A stretch of 64,000 bases of DNA from assembly GCF_037975245.1 (NCBI RefSeq), contig NC_092561.1, forward strand, positions 7,810,001-7,874,000, read 5' to 3'. The notes beneath the pieces were generated by a model. The model made no database searches. It worked only from the letters and a program-made list of their open reading frames with translations, and was not told the DNA's origin. The position numbers and the translations under genes are program-made. Below, piece after piece: positions 24,596 to 34,330 of the stretch. The stretch is from Apostichopus japonicus. Lineage: Eukaryota > Echinodermata > Holothuroidea > Aspidochirotida > Stichopodidae. Positions within the stretch are counted from its first letter, which is position 1, and each line of letters begins with the position of its first letter.

Positions 24596-27500
24596 AATGC
24601 TATTAACATAACTGTTTATTTTGGGGGTTTTATTTTTTTATATTTTTTTTGGCTTTCTTGAAGTAATTCATATTTCGACATATATAACTAGCCTATGTAT
24701 GGATTGAAAGCAATAAATGTATGAAAGGATGTTGTTGGAATTATTAACCTGCATAAGCACTCCGTATTATAACCTACCAATGAACTATAGACCTCAATAA
24801 CCGATACAAACGGCAATATTTCCGGCTGATTCAAGAGGAATTTACCTTCTGTTTTGTGTCAGTGAACCGTAGCTAATTGGGCGGGGTTGGTCATCTTTCC
24901 TTTGTTTGGATAACGTTGTTACTCATCCTGTTTTGACATTAATACACTTACCTAATTGTTTACAGTTTCGTTTTTACGTTTTAAAAAAAATCATTTCCAT
25001 TGTGATCCTATTTTTGAAGTGTTTGTTTCAACCTGGTACTTCGATGATTCATAGAACTGGGTTAAGGGAGAGACATATAAGCCAGTATCAGTCTGTAGCT
25101 TTCTTAACAGTCGCAATGTGAATATATTCTTCTAAATTTATACTCATCTAGACGTCTAGATGTTATCGTACATTACCTTGTACCTACCAATACCTCTATC
25201 CTTTCCCTGTACCTCTATACCTTATCTTATCTATATTCTCTCTCTATATGACTGTGCCGCCTCTCTGAAAAGTATTAATTATTTACGTTTCACTATTATA
25301 AGAAGATATAAAGATAAAATCATGAAACTTGCCTTTCCACTTCTCGATATTTGCTTTGGACCAGATAATTAATTTTAAGCTTAATTTGGCCTAATATTTT
25401 TTTAACAGGAATTGACATAAGGTATCTGGCAGTATAGTATAGTATAGAGACAACACTTCATAATATTCTATAGGCTAACTGCGAAAAGGAGAAAGATGTT
25501 AACATTTTGTTATTTGAGCATTTTCACTGACATTATGTTTATTATAATGCAATACTAAACAAACAAAGCGAGTATAAATTTCCTATCAGTTGTTGTAAGA
25601 TTAAGGTATCAGAGGGATTCGACAAATTTATCATAATCATGCTACAAGAAGAAAAAAGAAACATTGCTGTAAGGTTCAAGCATATTGGTCCGAAAATGAC
25701 CAATGAAATTCGATACCGTCCCCAGTACCTCCTCTCTCTCTGTCTTATGATTATGAAAGTATCTGCCGAATCTAAAACTACTCCAGTGACTGCTGTCTCG
25801 GAGAAAGTGGGCCATGAGTCCCCATTTCTGTTCTTGTCACAGATACAGCGTTTGTCCTAGTAAAACTTTAACCTATTTCAACTCGTGTTGTGGTGAACCC
25901 ACACAGGTACAGAGAGGAACAACGTGATTTCCTGCAGGATTGCAAACCGTATCAGAACAGCGTATAGTTCACGAATCGAGAGAGAGTGAGTGACGAGGGT
26001 GAAATTATGACGGTGTCATTATAGAGAGGTGTCATACAGTGTTTGTTGATAACGGCTGTTTTATTTAGCTTTATCTGGTTTATAGATCGTATCTCTGTTA
26101 TGTGTGTTTTGCTACTAATAACCCTATCATGCAAGATCATGCAGACGGCCAATCGCATGCATGTCATTGGTGATTTCCTGAGCACGTGACTAGTGTTGAA
26201 GTTAGCTGCTACTGGGAATTATACACAGATTTTGTATCGGATTATTTGCTGTTGATAATTCAGTGGATTTTTGAACGAGAGAACGCATTGATAATTTGAC
26301 AAGGTATTATTCATTTATAGCTTTATTTCTAACTTGTAAATACTTATTTTTGCAGTTTTCTTACAAACTTTCAGCTTACATTTGAATATATTAAGCCTAA
26401 ACTTATTCCGACACTTAATATAATCCTCAAGACCACATGTGGAGATTTATGAATTCTAAATAGTTATATTTTAAAGACATCGCATTTTAAAGTTCGTTTG
26501 GTAAATTTTGTTTTGATCCTACGTAGGGAAATATGGAAATAACGCTGGAAAATGTGTCTAGCAGCCCACCACCCCACCTCCTCCGTCCAAGCATACCCCC
26601 CCCCCCCTTTAGAAGACAATATCTAAATTTAGGTCATATGTTACTTCACACCAACTGGAAATGAAAGTTGGAGTGTTAACCATCATATTGTGTCCTGTTG
26701 TAAGGCGTATAGTTACACAAAATGAGTGGATCGGCTCATATTTACTATAGGCCCAGTGACGTCACTATTATGCCATCATTTAACCAGGAGAGGGTAGTAT
26801 CTCACCGGGGAGAAGGATGTCTTTCATTAAGACGATGATTGTAATGAAAATGCCATAATCGTTCATGGGTAACTTGGGTTCATGAGACGAGTGTACCCTT
26901 CCCCCTCCCCGTCCAGAACGATGATGATGATAACAACCACTGAGGCAGGAAGAAAAGAGAGAGGGGTGGGAAGGGGCGTTGGGAAGGGACGGTGCGAAGG
27001 GACTAGAAATATGACTAAGCCAATTCAAGTTAATACTGAATAATACCACGGTAACTCCTCTTTTATTCGTTCCTACATATGCATGTTTTTCATCTTTTCA
27101 ACTTGCTCGCGTTCCAAAAAAAAAAATCAAAATATTTATACATATATATATTCTGGTTTTTGCTTAATTCATCAAAATACAACACAATGTGGTAGTTAGC
27201 ATTGTACAAAGCGACTTATTTACGATCAGCATAGATCACACAAGCAAAAAAAGGTACCTGGTACCAGATGTCGATAAATAAGAAGAGGGAAGGGAAAAAA
27301 CATTTTACCGGGAAATTATCACAAGAGGCGCTACTCTTAGCCTTTTCGTCAACTCTGTTGTTGACCGCAAAAAATGTCATTTTCGTGACATATTTGACTT
27401 ATTTTACAAATGAAATGTTGTTTTCCCTTATATATAACTGATGTATTCTAGCCATTTAGCCTACTTTAACTCGTTGATTTAACGGTTGTATTTGGTCGCA

Positions 27501-28492
27501 TCGAAACCGCCCAAGACTTTCCTAAATGCCCTACATGTCACAGACGACTTTGGCGCGAGAGAAAAATTACGTTTGATAACACTAGGCCCCTGAGCCTTCT
27601 ATATAGTTATCACCGAGAGGTGCTAGGCCACCCATAAACCCAAGTGTTAAAGTTTGTAGCTATTTAAATGGATACTGACATGACCGTACCCGGGGGAAAG
27701 AAGCCGCATTCCACAGATATGTTTTTCGGTTACAGTTACTCTCGGCCTGGCAATTGTCAATATTTTGATCATTTGCCCACGGAAAGGTAAACCGAATAAG
27801 AACTGCGTGCAAACTTCATAATTAAGTGTCCGCTGGTCTGAACTCATACACTGTCTACCAAAAGTACATTAGAATATAGCGAGTGTAACATGTGAGTTGG
27901 ATCACACGACGACATTGTGACGTGTACACATTCACACATATATATATATAAATATGTGTGTATGTATAATATGCCATAATCACAACGTTAGACCTGTAAA
28001 TGGGTAAAAATAAAAGACCCAGTCATATAAAATCTGATTTAACAGAAAGGCTGCCTGGTAAATATCAAATGGCGCCAAATGGTGTTGTTATGCAGACGGC
28101 AGCGCAGACGACAAGCATATATCGTGCTCAGGCCTTACAGCAGGTTATAACGTATTAAGATTGTAACAGTACTTACTTCATTAACTTATTATTATGACCG
28201 TTGCTAAGGTGGGACAAAGACAGGACATTTTTATTATTTTGTTTCTAGTTTTCTACACCGGACGCAAAAGACGATTAGGAGGGATGCCTGCAACCTCTCT
28301 CGTAGTTGTAACTAAGATGTCACCGTTGTAAACGTAATTGTAACTAAGATGTCACCGCTGTGTATAGGCAATGTTTAACGAGTGTGCCATTTGTAAAACC
28401 ACGTTAATTTCCGTGTATAGCTTTTTTTAAATCATAAAATACGGAATCATTCCATAAATATATATTATCCATATTTATGGATAATATATTAT

Positions 28493-28529
<37 letters not shown>

Positions 28530-29418
28530 GTGTGTGTGTGTGTATGTCGTAAATTCTGGTATGTTGTACTTTATGTTGTAAGTGTATAACAATGTTGCTG
28601 TATAGTACAATGACATTGCAAACTGCATTGCCGAATCATATCCGTTCAAAATTTGTCTGTCGTCTTTGATATCCCCTTCCTCAGTTCAAGGTAGAGTGAT
28701 ATATTGACATAGGAAAACGTGGACACACTTCTATATAACGATGTGTTACATACGACTAATGTGATTACACAATACAAACACGTGGCAAATTGGTAATCAA
28801 TTTGCTACCTATAAAACCCTCATAGAGAACTTATATAGACGATAATGTGCCCTTCAAAAAAAATCAGACGACAACAGACAATAATTACAATACTAACTTA
28901 TTATAATTACTTCGATTACAAAAACAAAATTAACAGTCGTTTCAGTGACTAAAATATTTGTACATTTACTTTGGTCAAAGTTTCAGTATTTTTTATTTTA
29001 TTTTATGTTTTTCGTATTTCTTTCTATTCAAATCTTAGCAATTGAAAAACCTATCTATGTTCACTATTTGTGTTGAATATTGGCAAATGTGGGCATCGAA
29101 AATACATGTATTGTAGTGACACAACCAGAGAACTGCTTTACTCTAACATACAGAGAACTGTTATAAGAGTAGCCTCACCCTGGTGCAAACGTATATTGAA
29201 CGCCAAAAGGCTTGCCAAAGATTTAACCATGTTAAGAGCCTTTTTTGCATTCCATGTACAATCAGGGATTTACTTAGTCCATGTCCACGAGTGAGTGTTA
29301 CTTCGTCTTGACCCGTGGATAACTAGGACTAGCTTCTTTTCTGATTCAAACTTTATTCTTGGGAAGAATTTTACTCAAACAGACTGTCGCTCCATAATTG
29401 GACTGTCGCTCCAAACTA
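24596..29418. other. Upstream region of the insulin-like gene; no coding exon seen
   Basis: AT-rich. Contains a TGACGTCA palindrome (26757), a C run (26598-26608), a G-rich segment (26900-26995) and the TA/TG microsatellite at 28.5 kb. An untranslated first exon and the promoter of the insulin-like gene should lie here or further left, but I could not locate them. Confidence 0.4.
28454..28543. repeat. TA/TG microsatellite with ATTATCCAT palindromes
   Basis: TATTATCCATATTTATGGAT is self-complementary and is followed by another ATTATCCATAT, a (TA)n run and a (TG)n run. This is simple sequence. Confidence 0.85.
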
Positions 29419-29657
29419 GGCGTGTTAGCTCAGTGGTTAACGCCGGTGCCTTCCAATTATAAGGTCCCCGGTTCGAGTCACTCCAAGATTAATGTATGTC
29501 GTCCAGTTACAGAGTTGTTGATAATTGACAATTCATGATCATGAACGTTAAAATATGAATCTAAGAGACTGACTTCGGTCAGCTTGCGGCTACGATAAGC
29601 TAATGATGCTTCTTCGCGAGTTCCTGCTTGCAGGAGGATCTAAAAAAAATATATATA
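29419..29657 (+). mobile_element. tRNA-derived SINE just upstream of the insulin-like coding exon
   Basis: The head has an A box (GTTAGCTCAGTGGTTAACGC at 29423-29442) and a B box (GGTTCGAGTC at 29471-29480). The acceptor arms do not pair, and a body of about 160 bp ends in an A-rich/TA tail (29641-29657). A small tandem duplication (GACTGTCGCTCC) lies immediately upstream (29382-29412). The element ends 170 bp before the splice acceptor at 29830. Confidence 0.7.
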
Positions 29658-29830
29658 CAATTTATGGCAAAGAATCACAGAACACCCCTTTTGGGCTTTC
29701 TGCTTAACCAAATTTTATTAATAAAAATAATAAGTTTAGTTTACATGGTGATCGTTATTTCGATACAACTTCGAACTTCCATCGCTAACTCTTTTCTACT
29801 TCTTCCTTTCTCCCTTTTGCTCTTTGACAG

Positions 29831-29995
29831 ATTAAAAACCAAAGAAAATGGACGTAAAAGTCTTGTTTTGCTATTTCAATATCTACACGTTATACCTCCT
29901 GCACCCCATCATGGCAGCACAACGGTACTGCGGCACTAATCTAGCCGACGCTCTCCGGATCGTTTGCGCGGATAGAGGCTACTATACCCAAAAGG
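29831..29995 (+). CDS. ilp: Insulin/IGF-like prepropeptide, first coding exon (signal peptide and B chain)
   Basis: This exon encodes residues 1-49 of a secreted insulin-superfamily hormone, which would act on a receptor tyrosine kinase of the insulin/IGF type. The exon opens after a strong acceptor (a long pyrimidine tract ending in TTTGACAG at 29830). Translation starts at ATG 29848: an in-frame TAA lies at 29833, and the context has A at -3 and G at +4. Residues 3-24 are hydrophobic and end in MAA, a plausible signal peptide with cleavage before Q25. The B chain follows as QRYCGTNLADALRIVCADRG: Cys28 and Cys40 are separated by 11 residues, as in the insulin B chain, and the CG...L...L..VC..RG(Y) signature is intact. 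The exon ends at donor GTAAGT (29996) after one base of codon 50, so the intron is phase 1, as in the classical insulin B/C-peptide intron. A leader exon upstream is implied but was not located. Identification is very likely; the exact orthology group (IGF versus other ILP) is inferred. Confidence 0.9.
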
Positions 29996-30611
29996 GTAAG
30001 TCAAAAAGTTACAAGAACTGCGATTCACTTTCACAGTATAAATTAATTTATTTAGTGGCCAGTTTGGGCCTAAGACATCCATTCCCTTTTTGCTTTCAAT
30101 CGTTCAGTGTCCGCCAACATCACGGGAACCAATGCTAGCCTGACGAGAAAACGGGTGGGGTTCATGGGATACAGCCCGGGGGACACCGGGAAATAATTTA
30201 AGAGTAACGTCTTCAGAGTCCTTTCCGTAATATACTTCAGGGAAAATGGAGATTTCTTAAAGGGGTAGGGCTATAGGACAGAGTTTAGAACGAGAACACC
30301 GGTGCTGTGGCCGAGTGGATAAAGGCGGTGGCATTTGAAGCAATGAGGCTTAGCAATCGGGAGGTTCCGGGTCTTTCACCCAAGAGCAATCTACGGTTTA
30401 TCCATCTGAAATGACTCTCTACATTGAAAAGATCCCAAATTTGAATTCAGATGTTGAATTGGAGCTACCCGATGTGGCAGTTGTAACCCACAAGTCCTTG
30501 TGGGTTTCTTTTACATTTGATGTATTCGGAAGTCCATCCCCCTCCCCCTCCCCTTCCCCGCCCCCACGAAAAAGAAACTGACAATGTCTTTTCCTCCGTC
30601 TTCATGTCCAG
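29996..30611 (+). other. Intron between B-chain and C/A-chain exons (phase 1), carrying a SINE
   Basis: This intron is bounded by GTAAGT and CAG and splits codon 50 after its first base. Position and phase match the intron that interrupts the C-peptide in vertebrate and other insulin genes. About 40% of it is a tRNA-derived SINE (30301-30535). The acceptor region is C-rich (30539-30568). Confidence 0.8.
30301..30535 (+). mobile_element. tRNA(Ser/Leu)-derived SINE in insulin-like gene intron
   Basis: The head GGTGCTGTGGCCGAGTGGAT has the class II tRNA A box. An anticodon-loop-like TTTGAAGC and a long variable arm follow, then GGTTCCGGGTC as a degenerate B box (30363-30373). The body matches the copy at 18.6 kb closely and the one at 3.7 kb more distantly. 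It lies wholly inside the phase-1 intron (29996-30611), in the sense orientation of the gene. Confidence 0.75.
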
Positions 30612-31471
30612 GTGCTTTCCCTCCTGTGATACCTCGACAAAGAGCGTCCTCTTTTTTAACAACTGATTCGGAAAACCATCATCCTCGTAGGTTACGCCGT
30701 GGAACTGGAATCGTTACGGAGTGTTGTGAAAAAGCGTGTGATAGAGAAGTACTAGAAACCTATTGTAACCCCCACGTTACACCTACGTTAGCTTTGGCAT
30801 CTCTTGTGACGTCACTGATGACAAAATCTCCCACACCACCGTCCTCTGAGCCTAGCAGCAGCAGTAGTAGTAGTAGTAGTAGTAGTAGTAGGAACGAGGA
30901 CAAATTCCCCATGACGGACAATGCTTTGGGGGAAGACTATGAAGGTCCAACAAATGAAGGACCTCTAACGAGTGGGGAACCTACCCCAACCGAAAACAGA
31001 ATAAGTAACGGTCCGCGAGGACCTTCTTCAAATGCCTCTAGTTTGGAATTACCTACGCGGACCTCTACGGCGACGACAAATAGTAGTCGAATCGTAACAG
31101 AGGGCGCTCATCTCGCCGAGAGTTCCGACCAATCTTCCTTGGAGGATACCGATAGCGAGAGCGAAGCACCGACGAAAGGAGCAAGCCACGAAAGAACGAG
31201 AAAGAAACAGAAGAAACAGAGAACGAGACCACCGAAGAAACCTAAAAAGCTTAGCAGAGAGAGGAAAGAGCGGAAGAAGAAGAAAGAAAAAGAAAGAAGA
31301 GAACGGCAGAGGACAATTTCTAAGAAACTTAGAAACGAAGAAAGAGCTGCAGGTTTGAATCCTACAGAACAGCAAGAAGACGGCGGAGGAGGAGGTGGAG
31401 GAGGAGGAGGAGGAGGAGGAGAGCCAAGAAATAATTCTAATTCTGATCAGCCACGAAATAACCGTGGTAAG
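30612..31471 (+). CDS. ilp: Insulin/IGF-like prepropeptide, second coding exon (C-peptide, A chain, long E-type extension)
   Basis: The exon follows acceptor TTCATGTCCAG (30611) and joins the B-chain exon in phase 1, giving residues 50-336. Residues 50-79 are a short C-peptide ending in RRLRR, a furin/prohormone-convertase type site. The A chain begins at about residue 80 (GTGIVTE). Its cysteines follow the exact insulin pattern CC-x3-C-x8-C at residues 87, 88, 92 and 101 (core CCEKACDREVLETYC), with GIV and YCN also conserved. A very long extension then follows: a Ser/Thr/Pro-rich part with a 12-Ser run (residues 131-142), an acidic patch (EDTDSESE), a strongly basic block (about 243-293, with KKKKEKERRERQR), and 13 consecutive Gly (307-319). 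Mature insulins lack this; IGF precursors have shorter D/E extensions. The donor is AAG/GTGCGT at 31472, phase 0. A nearby GTAAGG at 31466 would be phase 1 and does not fit the next exon. The opposite-strand open frame here is a shadow of this exon. Confidence 0.9.
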
Positions 31472-33693
31472 GTGCGTGCATGTCGATGGTTTTGTATAAC
31501 CCTTTTCTTCTTTCCTTCTGTATTCTAGTTCTTTTACTACAAAATTTAAACTTTTCGTATCGATTTCCCAAAAATAATGAGTAGGAATCAATGCATGCTG
31601 TTATTTGACAACAATGTCCACCACAATGAGGCTGAGACACAACTGCGACAGCTTCAGTCAGGAACACACACGCACACGCATTTCCCTCCTTAATTTAAAC
31701 GACAGAAAGTTTTGACGAAATAAGTGCAACATTTAGGAACGTTCACTCAAGACATATTTACAATATATCTAACTGTTAATTTTTGTGGGGCCTCCTGAAA
31801 TTTATAAAACAAAAATGAGCTAACAAAGTAACAATATTAGAAATTTGCTTTCATTTCCTTGGAGAAAGAAACATGAAAGACATCAATATTGTTTGCATCT
31901 TAACTAATGCATTAATTATGCAAATATGGAAGCCACCGATATACGTCTATAATTACAATAAACTTTAATGGGCCACCCCCAACGCATCAAACTAACCCCA
32001 CCTTCCCACACCCACCTCCCTACACACCATCTCACTACACACCACCTCCCCGAGAAAAAAAAATGTCTCATGCATTAATAAATAAAATTACGCAAGAGGT
32101 AGACCTAATTAAATTTCTCGTTGTCCCTTAAGGAATAAAAAAGGTATATAGTGGTTGAATTGTCAGACTACTGTGTCGTCGAATCAAAGTGGATTGAATC
32201 TATCTTAACTTGACATGACAGCGTTTCTCAGCTGCTCAATGATGAATTCTTGGAAGTGTGGAAACCCATGCATGCATCTCTTAATCTGTTTTCTATTTCT
32301 CGCTTATTAGTAATTAGTACCCTGTGTTAATCCTCGGTATGTCTTCCCTTATCTTATTCACGTCATTGAATCACTTATCTGTGACAAGACATGGCTGCTG
32401 GTATTCGACCACCAAACAAAACTCAAAAGCACCAAGGACGTAACTATACTGCAATATGCAAGTAGTGTTATTCTCAATAGCCTATACACACGAGTGGGCA
32501 GCGGTAGTTCTATGGAGATAGAAACTTTATATTGAATCATTATAAGCAATAATGCATTTTCAGAGAGAGAGGCACAGGGAAGTTATACCGTCCCCTCCAA
32601 TCGTCATACTATTTACGTTTCTTCACAATGTACCTGTCACGTGCGCCGAGGGTGGGGGTGTGGGGAGGGGCTGACGGTTGAGGGTAATACTCGTTACGTT
32701 GGGGGGGGGGTTCTTTTATGCAGTCGGGAAGTAATGAGAACCACTTCTCCTTGCACAGGACGCCCTTCCATAAAGTTCAATTCCGTTAACTAAATCAGTC
32801 GGGGGAATTTAGAATACCCCACCCCTCGTAAAGTTAAACCCCCCAATCCTCATTCTCCTAGGAGATATATTTGTTACATCCCTGTGTAAAAGTCGGTTTT
32901 ACTCTAAAAAAAAAATCAACATCTAACACCCTAAACAGTTAACCTATGCCAGCTATCACCGAGACGGGGGTTATGTAGGTCCATAGCCTACTTTAGACAT
33001 AATAATTGGGTGCAGTTGGTATTAACATTAACTGTGATAGGTGATTATCATCTAATTACACCATTTTTAAGAAGACAAGAAATAGTTTTATAGACCGTTG
33101 ATATAGGAAGCATTGAACTAATTATACTCTTATAACTCTGATATATATATATATATATATAGGAATTGGGAACATATTTTACGTCATTCGTTTCCCACAT
33201 TCTTTTCCAATTTAGATTAAACACAGCCAACTGCTTTAACGGTTAACCTATATCATTAGTTCCGACTGTTTCTGACATCGAGCTAGTTTTTGACATTAGA
33301 AGTCCTGGTTAACCGCGATTCTGATGTTTGAATGTATATTACCCACCGCTATGATAATTCGATACCACCCCCCCCCTCTAAAAAAAAGAAAAAAAAGCAA
33401 GTTATAAATAAAACAAGTGGTGAACAGTTAAAAGTAGGTTACTGTCTTTAACGTAAGAATTGACCATAATAGATGACCGGGCAACAGTCAAAATATTAAA
33501 CAGTGATGCAATTTTTAATACTCACACACCTACACACATACATACATATACATTTCTGTGCAGTGAATGTACGTTGTTTTTCTTTTTCGTTTGGCAATAA
33601 ATGTATAACATGAACTATATTTTGGACACACAATTAACCATTTATTTATTTTTTTTCCCCCTTCCCCATTTCTTTTCCTTATTTATCCCTCAG
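31472..33693 (+). other. Intron between A-chain/E-domain exon and last exon (phase 0)
   Basis: The intron starts GTGCGT and ends TTATCCCTCAG. It contains C-rich and G-rich runs (31975-32050, 32650-32712), an (AT) tract at 33140-33162 and a C run at 33366-33376. I see no coding exon or recognisable element in it. Confidence 0.65.
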
Positions 33694-33816
33694 GTAAACG
33701 AATCTCAAAGGCATCCAAACGTCGCTCAAGAAATGAACCCCTTAGACAAGATCACAAAAAGAATCTTGGCCTCCATACACGACATTGAAATGAATCGAGA
33801 GGCTGATATTGACTGA
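33694..33816 (+). CDS. ilp: Insulin/IGF-like prepropeptide, last coding exon (C-terminal tail)
   Basis: This exon encodes the last 40 residues (337-376) and the TGA stop at 33814-33816. It starts after a pyrimidine-rich tract and acceptor CCCTCAG (33693), in phase 0, matching the phase-0 donor at 31472. The whole coding sequence then sums to 1131 nt, exactly 377 codons. The tail contains NPLDKITKRILASIHDIEMN, which would form an amphipathic helix and carries a Lys-Arg pair that could be a processing site. I know no family function for this tail. Assignment to the insulin-like gene rests on phase, strand, absence of any other nearby exon, and the charged Gln/Asn/Lys/Glu composition that continues the previous exon. 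An alternative is that some transcripts end within the 2.2-kb intron after reading past 31471, where an in-frame stop follows at 31526. Confidence 0.75.
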   Translation, partial: VNESQRHPNVAQEMNPLDKITKRILASIHDIEMNREADID

Positions 33817-34330
33817 GCGGAAGTGACATCACCGTTTCTTTAAAAACGCACACCTTGAGATGACGTCACAGTACGGATGCCGATGTGGGTCTTGTGGTCG
33901 TCAACATTTGTTCTCAAACCAAAGTATTTTTTTTGTCACCGATGAAGGTTAAACCTCTATGCAGCTTGTGAAAGATATTAACAAAGAGATAAAGGCACAA
34001 GAACAACAACAACAACTCGTAAGCGAAAGAAATGATGGCATATTATCAACATCGCCGTTCTTCGGTCATCGTCATGTCACGTGTCAACGTAATCCCTCAT
34101 CAAGTGTTAAGAAGACAAAAATAGTCGTTTTAAAGCTATAAAAGGTTTCAACCTTGGCTTTTCTGGGTCACCAGCTCGCGACAGAAATGTGTGCTTATAA
34201 ATTAGAAAACGTATGTATTTTTGGCAAAGATGTTTATAGATATACAAATGCTAACGTGGAAAATGGGGACGATACAATTTTAACCACAGACAGTAAAGCA
34301 GTATAAAAAATAAAAAAATAATCGTGTTGA
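33817..34330 (+). other. Probable 3' untranslated region of the insulin-like gene
   Basis: After the stop codon the sequence becomes non-coding. It contains a TGACGTCA palindrome (33861) and ends near an A-rich stretch. An AATAAA hexamer at 34309-34314 is the first convincing polyadenylation signal. A short hairpin (GGTCCCT/AGGGACC, 34340-34360) lies just beyond it. A 60-codon open frame at 33959-34141 has no recognisable content and I treat it as chance. Confidence 0.5.
34309..34314 (+). terminator. Candidate polyadenylation signal AATAAA
   Basis: This hexamer lies about 490 nt after the insulin-like stop codon, in an A-rich context (GTATAAAAAATAAAAAAATAA). It is the first AATAAA downstream of the stop that I found. 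Transcript ends were not observed, so the assignment is positional. Confidence 0.45.

Noticed and set aside
31049-31591. 180-codon minus-strand open frame rich in Ser, Phe and Leu
   Set aside because: It is antisense to the insulin-like A-chain/E-domain exon; the sense frame carries the conserved cysteine pattern.
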